A DNA stretch of 64,000 nt, taken from NCBI GenBank assembly GCA_022768065.1, contig JALELS010000009.1:20639-84638 (forward strand), written 5' to 3'. Position numbers and translations under genes: made by a program. The stretch is from Ruminococcus sp. (GTDB taxonomy: Bacteria; Bacillota; Clostridia; Oscillospirales; Acutalibacteraceae). Shown here piece after piece: positions 52,818-63,041 of the stretch (the stretch's first letter is position 1; each line of letters opens with the position of its first letter). Under the pieces are notes generated by a model. That model was not told the DNA's origin. It saw nothing but the letters and a program-made list of their open reading frames with translations, and did no database searches.

Positions 52818-55800
52818 ATGTTAAAACCTAAAAAGACAGTAAAGAAATGTCTGTCATGGCTTCTTGCTCTTGTGATGATATTGTCTGTGATACCCGTTGC
52901 GGTACTTGCCGCACCGGCTGACCTTTCAATATCGTCGGCAAAGGAGCTGCTCGCGTTCTCCGAAAAGGTGAACGGCGGTGAAGACTTTTCGGGAAAAACA
53001 GTAGAGCTTACAGCTGATATCGACCTCGGCGGAGAAGGCTCCGAATGGACGCCGATAGGCTCCTCGTCATCGGCTTTTGCAGGAACATTCGACGGGAACA
53101 ACCACGTAATCAGCGGACTTTACATTTCTTCGGGCTCCAATGCGGGACTTTTCGGAAAAGTAAACGGCGGTACTGTTAAGAATGTTACGGTTAAGGGCAG
53201 CGTCAGCGGTTCTTCATCGGTTGCAGGCGTTGTCGGTTACCTCAATGCAGGCAATATAATCAACTGCGGAAATAATGCCGATGTCAGCGGCTCTTCGGGA
53301 GTCGGCGGCGTAGTGGGCTATGTCGGCGGCGCGTCCACCGTTTCGGGCTGCTATAATTCCGGCAATGTCAGCGGTACAACCGGCTACATAGGCGGTGTAA
53401 GCGGTCAGCATTGGCGCGCAGGCAAACTCGAAAACTGCTATAACACAGGTAAGGTATCGGGTCCTGCCTCTGTCGGCGGTGTAGCCGGCGGACACAAAGC
53501 GGCTTCTCCCGAGCTTGTAAATTGCTACAATGCAGGCACGGTCGAAGATTCGGCAGGTTACCAAAACAATATCGGCGCATTGATAGGCGCTACAAGAGGA
53601 ACGGCGGAGAACTGCTATTATCTCTTTGCGTCGTCTTTCGCGGCAACAGGCAATAAAGGCGATGTTGACGGTACGACAAAGGTTGATTCCGTAACCGAGA
53701 CAATGCTCGGCTCGGCATTTGTTTCGGGCGACACAAATCCGAAACTTGCTTGGGAAAGCCTTGTTTCCGCAGATAAGCCCGTTCGTCCTTCATTCAGCGA
53801 GGGAACCGAGCTTTCGGCAAAACTTTCGGGTTACATTAAAGAGGCAGTCAAGAGCTCAAAAACCAAAGCGGGTCTCACTTCTGCCGACAGTCTTTTGGGT
53901 AATGAAAACTATATGGCAGGCGCTCGCTCCTTATTACAATGACGATACCGTGTATACATATAAAAATGAAATTTCGGGCGAGGAAGTTTCAAAAACGGTT
54001 CGTTAGTGCGTGGACGAAGCATTTGACCGCTTAGGCTCAATGATGAACGATAAAGCGGGATTTACTTCCTGGAATACCGATAACTCCGAGAGCATAGCTC
54101 AGGTTATAGTTGCGTTGACTTCTGTCGGAATCGACCCCCAAAATGACAGCAGATTTATAACCTCCGACGGCTTAACGCTCCTTGACGGACTTCTGAGATT
54201 CCGCGATACAAACGGCGGTTTCTGCCATGTTGTCGGCAACGGCTGGAACAGTATGGCAAACGATCAGGCAACTTATGCCCTCGTAGCTTATTGGAGATTT
54301 GAAAATAAGATGAGAGCGCTTTATGATATGCGCGGCGACTGGAGTGCGGAAACCAAAGCTGCAATCGCTGACGCGGTAAGCGCCATAGACGCTCTTCCTC
54401 TGCCGACGGACGCAAACTACAAGTCTGCGGCAAAGAGCGCACTCGCAAAATTCCGTGCGGTTCCCGAAAACGAACGCAGATACGTAAATAATTATTCGGT
54501 TCTTATTTCGGCAATAGAGCTTGTCGGCGGCGAGAGCGAGCTTGACTCAAATACGCCTTACATCACTTCTATCGCGGTTACAAAAGCACCCGATAAGACC
54601 GAATATTATGATGGCGACTCTTTTGACGCTGCCGGCATGGAAGTTACAGCATATTACAGCGACGGAACACAAAAGCCCGTAACGGATTATGAGATAATTT
54701 CCGGCGATTCCCTTGAAGTCGGAACTCAAAAGGTATGTATAAAGAGCGGTAAACTCAAGACCTTTGTAACGGTTACGGTAAAGGACAAAATCCCGTGGGA
54801 GGGCTTGGGCTCCGAGACTTCACCGTACCTTATAAGCACGGCGGAGGACCTTTACAATCTGTCATATTATGTAAATACCAAGCTTATGGCAACTACCGGT
54901 GTTTACTTTGAAATGACCGATAATATCGACCTCAGCGACTATGACAACTGGACCCCGATAGGCTCTGACAGAAATCAGTTTGACGGTGTATTTGACGGCG
55001 ACGGATATGTCATAGATAATCTTACTTCTCTCCGCGGCGGACTTTTCGGAACTGTCTGCCAAAATGCCGTAATTAAAAATGTCGGTGTCGCAAGCGGTGA
55101 AATCGGCAAAGAAAATACATACACTTCATTCCTCGGCGGTATCGCCAAATGGAGTAACGGCGCAGACTTTATAAACTGCTGGAACGGTGCCGATATTTAC
55201 GGCAGCGGTTACATGGGCGGCATAGTAGGTACAGTGCGCGACGGCGGCAAGAGTAACATCACGGGCTGCTACAACATAGGTACGCTTCATGCAAGCAACA
55301 CTGGGGCAGGCGGTATTGTGGGACATCTTGATACTACAAGACGCGGTACTTCGGTTGAGGTTACCATTGACAACTGCTACAACCTCGGAAGCATAAACGG
55401 TATTTACTCGGTCGGCGGCATTGTAGGACAGGCTCAAGACGGCCACACCATAGTCAATTGCTATAACGCAGGTAAGGTAACTTCCACATCCGACGGACAG
55501 GCGGGCGCAATAGTAGGCTCGCTCACAAGCGATAACAAAGTTGAAAAATGCTATTATGACTCTTCCGTTATCGAGAACGGCATCGGAAACGGTAACGGCA
55601 GTACCACAGGCGAGACAACCGAGTTTATGAAATCTCCCGAATTTCTCGCACTTCTCGGCGAAAAATTCAAAGAGGACGAATATTCTCTTGTAAACGGCGG
55701 ATATCCTCTTCTTTATTGGCAAAAGACTTTTGATGCCGACGATATAAACGAAGTTGTCGAAAAAATCAACGACATCGGTGAAGTAACGGCGGACAGCGGC

Positions 55801-56334
55801 GATAAAATAAACGAGGCGAGAAACGCATATGACAATCTCGATGACGACTTAAAGCCTTATGTTTCAAATCTTGATGTGCTTTTGAATGCCGAAAAAGAGC
55901 TTTCCGAAATAATAAGCCTCAAAGAAGCCAAAAAGACGGCGCTCGAGCAGCTCGAGAGCTATAAGGACGCTTCGGATTACACCCTCAACCGAGAGGCGTT
56001 TAATGAGGCTCTCGAAAACGGCAGAGCGGCGATAAAGAAAGCGAAGAATAAGGACGAAGTAAACACCGCTTTGATAAATGCCAAGGCGGCGCTTGACGAA
56101 ATTCCGACAGATGCGTCACTCGGAGGCAATGACAACGAAAATGTCAATGTACCGTCGGTACCGAATACAGACGGAAATATGTCAAATTCCGGAAATACCG
56201 CCGATGCTGATATTAAGGGCGTTTCGATTCCCAAAACAGGCAGAATCGAAAATGCCGCGGTTACATTTTTAATGTTCTCTTCTTTCGCGGCGGCAATAGC
56301 TGTTACTGCCAAACGCAAAAAAGACGAAGAATAA
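52818..56334 (+). pseudogene. Surface protein gene (GLUG repeats, partial alpha/alpha-barrel, Ig-like domain, wall anchor) broken by deletion and nonsense codon
   Basis: The first frame (52818-53942, 374 codons) encodes a signal peptide (about 1-31) and GLUG-type repeats (GGVVGYVGGASTVSGCYNSG). It then runs into KAGLTSADSLLGNENYMAG and ends out of frame. The frame plus one continues with ALAPYYNDDTVYTYKNE..SKTVR, meets TAG at 54004-54006, then reads on (54010-56334, 774 codons) with the second half of the barrel, an Ig-like domain (ITSIAVTKAPDKTEYYDGD), more GLUG repeats, a helical linker, and the wall-sorting signal IPKTG with a basic tail. Against the intact paralogue at 58027 about 125 residues of the barrel's first half are missing and the TAG replaces Glu (KTVREVVDEA). 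GGAAGGAG precedes the ATG. Confidence 0.82.
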
Positions 56335-56346
56335 GACAGATTGATT

Positions 56347-56383
56347 ACGTACCCGACGGGGGCATTTTGTCTCCGGCGGGTAC
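56347..56383 (+). other. Strong intercistronic hairpin
   Basis: GTACCCG.CGGGG / CTCCG.CGGGTAC stem without a T run, between the first and second surface-protein genes. It may stabilise the downstream mRNA or attenuate. A smaller GGTTTGG/CCAAACC hairpin follows at about 56393-56420. Confidence 0.6.
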
Positions 56384-56464
56384 ATCACTGAGGTTTGGTA
56401 CGCAAAACCGCCAAACCCAAAACGCCGATTATCGGGGTTTTGCTCTACAAAGGAGGTATGTACC

Positions 56465-58030
56465 ATGGATAAAGGCAGAATAAAAAAGGCACTCATTTGC
56501 TTTGTCTTATGTTTTCTGCTTATCCTGCCGTCGTCACAGGTGTTTGCCGCGTCCGGTCCTACGCTCAGAACCACGCTTTCCGACAATATAACTCAGCGGG
56601 GAAGCAAAAAAACATTTGACGTATGGGCGAGAAATGCGTCAGGCGAAAAAATAAAAGCGACGGTTACGTTTAACGGCGAAAAGCTTTCGCCCACATGGGA
56701 CGATAACGAAAAATCAAGCTATACCCTTAACTTTACCGTCGAGGGTGAAAATACGGTTGTCGTTTCGGCATCGTCCGACGGCGGGCGAAAAAAGCAGCTT
56801 ACATATCACATTAACTATGTGAAAGCGCGGCAGGGCGAAAAAATCGGTACGGCCGTTTGGAGCGTCGAAATGTTCACCATAGGCTGCGGATATCTCGTGT
56901 ATCCCCAAAAAGTGAATATATACGAGGGCGAGACGTCCGCTCAGCAGCTTTTGCGCCTGCTTAACGAAAACGGATATGTGGGTTATTACGGCGGCAGCGT
57001 AAGCTCTTCGTTTTACCTCGCATATGTAGCCGACGGTACGGCGTCTGCGGCAAGATATAACAATTATCAGAGGAGCTCGTCCGCTTCGTCTCCGAAAGCA
57101 CTCGGAATTTCACCGTCAATACCGTCTGTTTTGGTGCCGCATCTTAAAAGTACAATGACGTTTTATGACCCTGCCGATTATGAGAAAAACTGGAAAGGCC
57201 ATCTCGGTGAATTTGTAATAACAAACGGCTCGGGCTGGATGTATTCCGTAAACAATATTTTCCCGAATGTCGGTTTTGCCGATACATACCTTTCCGACGG
57301 AGATATAGTCAGAGTTCAGTTTACTCTCGGCTACGGAGCGGATATAGGCGGATTCGGCGCTATGGGAACTTCGATTCCGAATGTCGAAAATCAGCCGAAA
57401 TCCGGCTATTTTTCGGTGGCGAATAAGGACTCGCTTACAAAGGCGATAGAAAGAGCCATTTATTCGGGGCTTATAACGCGCTCAAATGTAAAAAATGCGT
57501 ACGCCGCGGCATTATCCGTTGCCGAGACGCTTGACGCTTCGCAAAGCGCGGTCGATAACGCGGTTTCCGCAATCAATTCGGCACTTCAAAATCCGGGGTC
57601 GGAAACGAACTCCGCTCCTGCGGATGCTCCTTTGTCCGTCGGCGGCAGCGGTACTCATGTGTCCTCCGGTGCGGCGTTAGGCGGCAAGAGCGCGTCGGGC
57701 GGCGCGGCGGCTGCCGCTTCCGGTGGATCCGCCGATGCTGTCGCGGCTTCGGCTGCGGAGGAATCCGCTTTTTCCGAGACCGATGCGGAATCGGAAGAGA
57801 TAACCGAAGCTTCAGAGGCTCTTTCCGAGAGCGAAGAGAGCACAGAAAATGCCGTATCCTTGTCGGAAAACAAAAAATCAAAAACGCTTGTCACGGTAAT
57901 TTGTTCGGTATCGGCATTTATCGTTTTGGCGGGCGGAGTATGCTTTATTGTGTTTTATGTAAAGAAACGCCGCAAAAACAAAAACGGCGAAAAAGAAAAA
58001 TCTGTTAAGGAGAGCTCTTCCCAAAAATGA
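56465..58030 (+). CDS. Membrane-anchored surface protein with a DUF4430 (transcobalamin-like beta) domain
   Basis: A 521-aa protein. Signal peptide 1-28 (VFA cleavage); an Ig/cadherin-like N-domain (about 35-118); a DUF4430-like domain (about 130-292) with the family core NGSGWMYSVNNIFPNVGFAD and LSDGDIVRVQFTLGYGADIG; a FIVAR-like helical part (about 320-375); a low-complexity Ala/Ser/Glu linker (390-470); a C-terminal transmembrane helix (about 478-500) and a basic tail. DUF4430 corresponds to the C-terminal, cobalamin-covering domain of intrinsic factor and transcobalamin. Under a B12 riboswitch it probably captures cobalamin at the surface. AAAGGAGG precedes the ATG; the stop overlaps the next ATG (ATGA). 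Confidence 0.85.
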   Translation: MDKGRIKKALICFVLCFLLILPSSQVFAASGPTLRTTLSDNITQRGSKKTFDVWARNASGEKIKATVTFNGEKLSPTWDDNEKSSYTLNFTVEGENTVVVSASSDGGRKKQLTYHINYVKARQGEKIGTAVWSVEMFTIGCGYLVYPQKVNIYEGETSAQQLLRLLNENGYVGYYGGSVSSSFYLAYVADGTASAARYNNYQRSSSASSPKALGISPSIPSVLVPHLKSTMTFYDPADYEKNWKGHLGEFVITNGSGWMYSVNNIFPNVGFADTYLSDGDIVRVQFTLGYGADIGGFGAMGTSIPNVENQPKSGYFSVANKDSLTKAIERAIYSGLITRSNVKNAYAAALSVAETLDASQSAVDNAVSAINSALQNPGSETNSAPADAPLSVGGSGTHVSSGAALGGKSASGGAAAAASGGSADAVAASAAEESAFSETDAESEEITEASEALSESEESTENAVSLSENKKSKTLVTVICSVSAFIVLAGGVCFIVFYVKKRRKNKNGEKEKSVKESSSQK

Positions 58031-59922
58031 CAAAACGTGTTATTTCGGTGATTTTATGCGTCTTGTGCGTTATATCCTCATTTTCTTTCACCGTGTCGGC
58101 AAAAGAGAATAAAGAGTATACGTCCGACAATTTCCTGAGCGTCGCGGACGGTATTATCGCATGGAAAAAAGCCGACAACGGCTCAGAACCCGACGGATAT
58201 TTGATTAACGATAAATACTTGGAAAACGCTGGTACCACTCCGGGGGATTGGTATCCCATTGCTCTGGGCAGACTCGGAATACAGGATAACAACGAGGGCT
58301 ACCTTGCGGTCATAAAAGACAGGGTAGAGGAGCGCTACCGCGAAAGCGGAAAGCTCAGCGCCGCAAAGGCAACCGAGTGGCACAGAATAGCGCTCGCCGT
58401 TCTCGCAATGGGCGGCGACCCGACAAATTTCGGAACCGACGAAAACGGCGCGCCGATAAATCTGATAGCGGACGGAACCTACGACCGCGGCAAGACAACA
58501 CCGCTCGGAAGACAGGGCATAAACGGCTGGATATGGGGACTGATAACTCTTGACAGTATGCGCTATGCCGTGCCGGACGGAGCGTATAACACCCGTGACG
58601 ATATAATCGTTGAAATAATTTCAAAGCAGCTTTCCGACGGCGGTTTTGCCCTAAGCTCGGATGATGCAGACCCCGATATTACCGCTATGGCGATAACGGC
58701 GCTCGCACCTTATTATAATTCCGAAAAAATATATTCTTATCGCAGAAAAGCGTTGTCCGCCGATGAGAACAAAACGGTACGCGAAGTTGTTGACGAGGCG
58801 GTTTCGTGCCTTTCACGTCTGCAACTCGACACGGGCGACTACAAAAGCTGGGGAACTCAGAATGTAGAGAGTACCGATTGGGTGGCGGTGGCGCTGTGCA
58901 GTCTTAATATCGACCCTCTCTCGGACAGCCGTTTCATAAAAAACGGCAACACCCTTTTTGACGGTATAATGCGTTACAGAATGACGGACGGCGGATTTGT
59001 CCATTCGTTTACTTACGACCCCGACAATCCCACATCTTTGCCCGATAAGTCAAATACCATGGCGTCGGAGCAGACCCTTTATACCATGGCGGCTCTTTGG
59101 CGGCAAAAAAACGGTATGAGAACTCTTTTCGATTTCAGAAAAGAGCAGAGCTCCGCGCTTAAATCGCGAATAAGCGACCTTACTTCCGACATTTCAAAAA
59201 TCGGCAATAAGACCGATAAACAAACGCTTCGCGAGCTTCTTGCGGTTTTTTATTCGTTGCCCGAACCCGAGCGGTGCTATGTGAGCAATTATTGGACTTT
59301 GTCCGATGAAGCCAAAAAACGCGGGATAGACGTTTCGGAAATAGCGGGTGAAACCGCGGTGATTGTGTTTTCGGATGATGACGCAAACGACGACGCCATT
59401 TTGTATTTTACCGATTCCGACCGTGCAATGGTTGACTCTCTGCCCGAAAAACTCACTACGGAGCAGTATGTTTTGGTTGTAACCTTGCTTGATAAACTCG
59501 AAAGAAGTGAAGATTTTGACGGTAAAGACGTTTATCTCCGAAAGCTTGTTTCGGCAAAGGAACAAATATCCGCGGTTCAGGCGGAAATAGATTCGCTGAA
59601 CGACGATATTAAAGCCGAGCTTTATCCGTTTGATAAAATCACGCTCAAGGATAGGGGCAAGGTGAATAAAATCGTTAAACGCTATAATGCGCTCAGCGAA
59701 TATGACAGAGCAAAAATCGAGCGTTGGGAGGATGTTGTCAAGACAAAGACAAAGCTTGACAATATCGTTCGCGCCATAGTAATATCTGTTGTACTGTTTG
59801 TTTTGGCGGTAGGACTTGCCGTGTTTATAATTATAAGAATCAGACGCCGCAAGATGAAAAAAGCCATCGAAATGGAGGAGCTTGCGGCAATGTATAAGGA
59901 CGAAGACGACGATATGCGGTAA
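58027..59922 (+). CDS. Membrane-anchored surface protein with an alpha/alpha-barrel (intrinsic-factor/prenyltransferase-like) domain
   Basis: A 631-aa protein. It has a signal peptide (1-26, TVSA), then an alpha6/alpha6-barrel domain (about 35-375). Repeats of the prenyltransferase/squalene-cyclase type are seen: DWYPIALGRLG, EWHRIALAVLAMGGDP, GWIWGLITLDS, SDGGFALSSDDADPDITAMA and DWVAVALCSLNIDP. A helical linker follows, then a C-terminal transmembrane helix (about 588-608) and an acidic cytoplasmic tail. Intrinsic factor and transcobalamin carry such a barrel as the alpha half that holds B12 against the beta domain; the beta-type domains here are on the adjacent genes. No prenyltransferase catalytic Asp-rich motif is evident, favouring a binding role. 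Translationally coupled to both sides. Confidence 0.85.
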   Translation: MTKRVISVILCVLCVISSFSFTVSAKENKEYTSDNFLSVADGIIAWKKADNGSEPDGYLINDKYLENAGTTPGDWYPIALGRLGIQDNNEGYLAVIKDRVEERYRESGKLSAAKATEWHRIALAVLAMGGDPTNFGTDENGAPINLIADGTYDRGKTTPLGRQGINGWIWGLITLDSMRYAVPDGAYNTRDDIIVEIISKQLSDGGFALSSDDADPDITAMAITALAPYYNSEKIYSYRRKALSADENKTVREVVDEAVSCLSRLQLDTGDYKSWGTQNVESTDWVAVALCSLNIDPLSDSRFIKNGNTLFDGIMRYRMTDGGFVHSFTYDPDNPTSLPDKSNTMASEQTLYTMAALWRQKNGMRTLFDFRKEQSSALKSRISDLTSDISKIGNKTDKQTLRELLAVFYSLPEPERCYVSNYWTLSDEAKKRGIDVSEIAGETAVIVFSDDDANDDAILYFTDSDRAMVDSLPEKLTTEQYVLVVTLLDKLERSEDFDGKDVYLRKLVSAKEQISAVQAEIDSLNDDIKAELYPFDKITLKDRGKVNKIVKRYNALSEYDRAKIERWEDVVKTKTKLDNIVRAIVISVVLFVLAVGLAVFIIIRIRRRKMKKAIEMEELAAMYKDEDDDMR

Positions 59923-59950
59923 CTTTTTCGCGTGAAAGGGGACGTCATAA

Positions 59951-60505
59951 TTGAAAAAAGATATTTTGGCGCTCCTGTCGTTGGCGCTGATAATAGCCGT
60001 GTTGATTCACGGCACAAACATTCAGTCCGTCGATGAGTACTACCTTACTCATATCGACGATATAACCCCGCAGAGCGAGACGGTTTTTATCAGCATTCAC
60101 TGTGATACCGTACTTCAAAATTACGATGAGCTTGACAAGGCCCTGCAATCCGATAAATACGTGCCGCAAAACGGCGTCATATTGCCGGAAACCGAATATG
60201 TGTTAAGACCCGGCGACACCGTTTTTGATATACTTGACAGGGCGGTAAGGTATAATAAAATACAGATGGAGTATCAGGGTGCCGATAAAAACAGCTATGG
60301 CAGCGTATACGTTCAGGGCATAAATTATCTTTATGAGTTTTCCTGCGGACCGCTTTCGGGTTGGATGTATCAGGTGAACGGCGAATTTCCGAATTACGGA
60401 TGTTCAAAATACAAACTGAAGGACGGCGACCGCATAGCCTGGGTCTATACCTGCGATCTCGGCAAGGACGTCGGCTGTATATGGATGGGAGATGAAACGG
60501 GATGA
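59951..60505 (+). CDS. Small anchored DUF4430 protein (transcobalamin beta-domain-like)
   Basis: A 184-aa protein with an N-terminal membrane anchor or signal (about 5-22) and a single DUF4430 domain: RPGDTVFDILDRAVRYNKI, GSVYVQGINYLYEFSCGPLS, then GWMYQVNGEFPNYG and DGDRIAWVYTCDLGKDVG. Very close in pattern to the DUF4430 part of the 521-aa protein, but stand-alone. It is the natural beta-domain partner for the barrel protein upstream and may hand cobalamin to the ECF transporter. The start is TTG 59951 after AAAGGGG. It overlaps the EcfT gene by four bases (ATGA). Confidence 0.85.
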   Translation: MKKDILALLSLALIIAVLIHGTNIQSVDEYYLTHIDDITPQSETVFISIHCDTVLQNYDELDKALQSDKYVPQNGVILPETEYVLRPGDTVFDILDRAVRYNKIQMEYQGADKNSYGSVYVQGINYLYEFSCGPLSGWMYQVNGEFPNYGCSKYKLKDGDRIAWVYTCDLGKDVGCIWMGDETG

Positions 60506-61383
60506 AAGCTTTCGGCGGATATCATCCGGCTGTTACTTTTACATATTTTATATCTGTGCTGTTAACGGCTATGTTTGTATGGAATCCCGTAATACAGCTC
60601 ACGGCGCTCCTCGGCGGCATTATGTTTTCGCTTATGCTTGTGAGGAAAAAAGCGATTTTAAGCGATATGGGCTTTTATATTTCTCTTTTTTTGCTTGTGG
60701 CTGTCACAAATCCTCTGTTTTCACACAACGGCGTTACTCCGCTTTTCTTTATGAACGGCAACCCCGTAACGCTTGAAGCGGTTATTTACGGCATTTTTAT
60801 CTCGGTAATGGTTGTCGGAGTGCTGTTTTGGTGCAAGTGCTATAATGAAATTATGACCGAAGATAAATTCCTGTATCTGTTCGGCAGAATTATTCCGAAA
60901 ATGTCGCTTGTGCTTTCCATGGCTCTCAGATTTGTTCCGATGTTTAAAAGACAGATGAAAAATGTGAGCAGAGCGCAAAAGGCAATGGGGCTTTATTCGC
61001 AAAAAAGCTATGTTGACAGATTGCGCGGCGGAATACGTGTGTTTACGGCGATGATTTCGTGGTCGCTTGAAAATTCCATGGAGCTGTCGTCGTCTATGAG
61101 AGCGCGCGGATACGGCCTGCACGGCAGAACAAACTTTTCGCTGTTTAAATTCGGAGCGAGAGACGCGGCGGTTTTATTGTCGGGATTATTGCTTTTTGTC
61201 GTCGTAATGATAGGTGTCGGCAGCGGAAGCGTCGATTTTACATTTTATCCGGAGCTCGGCAAAATCAGCCTTTCGTTAAAATCGTTAATTACTTACATTT
61301 CGTTTTTTATTTTATCGTTTCTTCCGTTTTTTATTGAGGTAAAGGAGAATTTAAAGTGGAAATATTACATATCGAAAATTTGA
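60502..61383 (+). CDS. ECF transporter transmembrane (T) component, CbiQ/EcfT family
   Basis: A 293-aa membrane protein of the energy-coupling-factor transporter. Its spans flank the cytoplasmic coupling helices that carry the family's Ala-Arg-Gly motif, here SSSMRARGYGLHGRTNFS (about 195-212), which contact the two ATPase domains. ALRFVPMFKRQMK is also typical. It couples ATP hydrolysis to toppling of the S component. It overlaps its ATPase gene by 28 bases, and the order T-A-S is complete. Confidence 0.93.
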   Translation: MKAFGGYHPAVTFTYFISVLLTAMFVWNPVIQLTALLGGIMFSLMLVRKKAILSDMGFYISLFLLVAVTNPLFSHNGVTPLFFMNGNPVTLEAVIYGIFISVMVVGVLFWCKCYNEIMTEDKFLYLFGRIIPKMSLVLSMALRFVPMFKRQMKNVSRAQKAMGLYSQKSYVDRLRGGIRVFTAMISWSLENSMELSSSMRARGYGLHGRTNFSLFKFGARDAAVLLSGLLLFVVVMIGVGSGSVDFTFYPELGKISLSLKSLITYISFFILSFLPFFIEVKENLKWKYYISKI

Positions 61384-63041
61384 ACTTCCGTTACCCCAAG
61401 GCGGAAAAAGACACACTTCACAATGTTTCTCTTAATATCGGGCAGGGCGATTTTACTGTAATATGCGGTGCAACCGGCTGCGGAAAAACCACCCTTTTAA
61501 AGCTCATTAAAAACGAGCTTTCTCCCGCAGGCGAAAAGAGCGGCGAGATACTCTACAACGGAAAAAATATCGATTCACTCAGGCTTCGCGAAAGTGCCTG
61601 TGCCATAGGATTTGTCGGGCAAAATCCCGATAATCAGATAGTGACCGACAAGGTTTGGCACGAGCTGTCGTTCGGACTTGAAAATCTCGGCGTGCCGCAA
61701 AACGTAATTCGCCGCAGAGTGGGCGAGATGGCGAGCTATTTCGGTATACAGGATTGGTTCCGCAAAAAAACCGACGAGCTTTCGGGCGGTCAAAAGCAGC
61801 TTTTAAATCTTGCGTCGGTTATGGTAATGCAGCCCAAGGTGCTTATCTTAGATGAGCCCACGAGTCAGCTTGACCCCATAGCCGCGGCTGATTTTATAGC
61901 TACGCTTAAAAAGCTGAATACCGAATTCGGCATTACCGTGCTTTTGGTAGAGCACCGTCTTGAGGACGTTTTCCCGATAGCCGACAAGGTTTTGCTTATG
62001 GAAAACGGCTGCGTGCTTTTATATGATTCGCCGCGTGTCGTCGGCAAAAATCTTAAAAAAATAAATCCCGAGCATCCTATGCTCAAGGGACTTCCGAGTG
62101 CCGTAAGGCTTTACAATCTGCTCTCGTCGGACGAAGTCTGTCCGCTTACGGTTAAAGAGGGGCAGGAATTTTTCAGACGCAATTTCAAAAGGAATATAGA
62201 CTTTTCCGACGGCGATAAATCGGAATTTTCCGATAAATCCGACGCGGCAATCGAGCTTAAAAATGTTTGGTTCAGATATGAAAGAGATTTGCCGGACGTT
62301 CTGCGCGGCGTAAATCTTAAAGCGGTCCGCGGCGAGATATTTTGTATTCTCGGCGGCAACGGCACTGGAAAAACAACAACGCTGAATGTTATTTCGGGTC
62401 TTAATAAGCCGTACCGCGGCAAAATAAAGATAGACGGCAAAAAAATCAAGGATTATAAGGGCAATTCGCTGTACCGAAAAAAGCTTGCATATCTGCCGCA
62501 AAATCCGCAGACGGTATTTTTAAAGGACACCGTTTCGGGCGACCTTGAAGAAATGCTCAAGGCGATGGAGTATAAAAAAGAAGAGCGCGAAGAAAAAATA
62601 CGCGATATTTCCGAAAAACTTGGTATAACGGATTTACTTACGAAGCATCCCTATGACCTCAGCGGCGGTGAACAGCAAAAATGCGCTCTTGCCAAAATGT
62701 TGCTTTCAGAGCCCACAATACTGCTTTTGGACGAACCGACAAAGGGTCTTGACGCCTTTTCAAAGTCCTCGCTTTTGGCTGTGTTGAAGAAACTTAAATC
62801 GGACGGAATAACGGTTGTTATGGTAACTCACGATGTCGAGTTTGCCGCTGTCGGTGCCGATAGGTGCGCGCTGTTTTTTGACGGTGAAATCATTTCTTCC
62901 GATGCGCCGAATTCATTTTTTGCCGAAAATAATTTTTACACTACGGCGGCAAACCGTATAGCCCGTCCGCTTTGTCCCACGGCGATAACGAGCGAAGAGG
63001 CGGCTTTGTGCTGCCGCGGAAACGGAGAAGATAATGGTTAA
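61356..63041 (+). CDS. ECF transporter ATPase, fused A-A' double ABC domain
   Basis: A 561-aa protein with two ABC ATPase domains in one chain. First domain: Walker A GATGCGKTT (about 37-45), signature LSGGQKQ, Walker B VLILDEPTSQLD. Second domain: Walker A GGNGTGKTT (about 331-339), signature LSGGEQQ, Walker B ILLLDEPTKGLD. Both sites look catalytically complete. It supplies both energising subunits of the ECF module. The start is GTG 61356 after AAAGGAG, inside the T gene; the stop overlaps the S-component start by eight bases. Confidence 0.95.
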   Translation: MEILHIENLNFRYPKAEKDTLHNVSLNIGQGDFTVICGATGCGKTTLLKLIKNELSPAGEKSGEILYNGKNIDSLRLRESACAIGFVGQNPDNQIVTDKVWHELSFGLENLGVPQNVIRRRVGEMASYFGIQDWFRKKTDELSGGQKQLLNLASVMVMQPKVLILDEPTSQLDPIAAADFIATLKKLNTEFGITVLLVEHRLEDVFPIADKVLLMENGCVLLYDSPRVVGKNLKKINPEHPMLKGLPSAVRLYNLLSSDEVCPLTVKEGQEFFRRNFKRNIDFSDGDKSEFSDKSDAAIELKNVWFRYERDLPDVLRGVNLKAVRGEIFCILGGNGTGKTTTLNVISGLNKPYRGKIKIDGKKIKDYKGNSLYRKKLAYLPQNPQTVFLKDTVSGDLEEMLKAMEYKKEEREEKIRDISEKLGITDLLTKHPYDLSGGEQQKCALAKMLLSEPTILLLDEPTKGLDAFSKSSLLAVLKKLKSDGITVVMVTHDVEFAAVGADRCALFFDGEIISSDAPNSFFAENNFYTTAANRIARPLCPTAITSEEAALCCRGNGEDNG

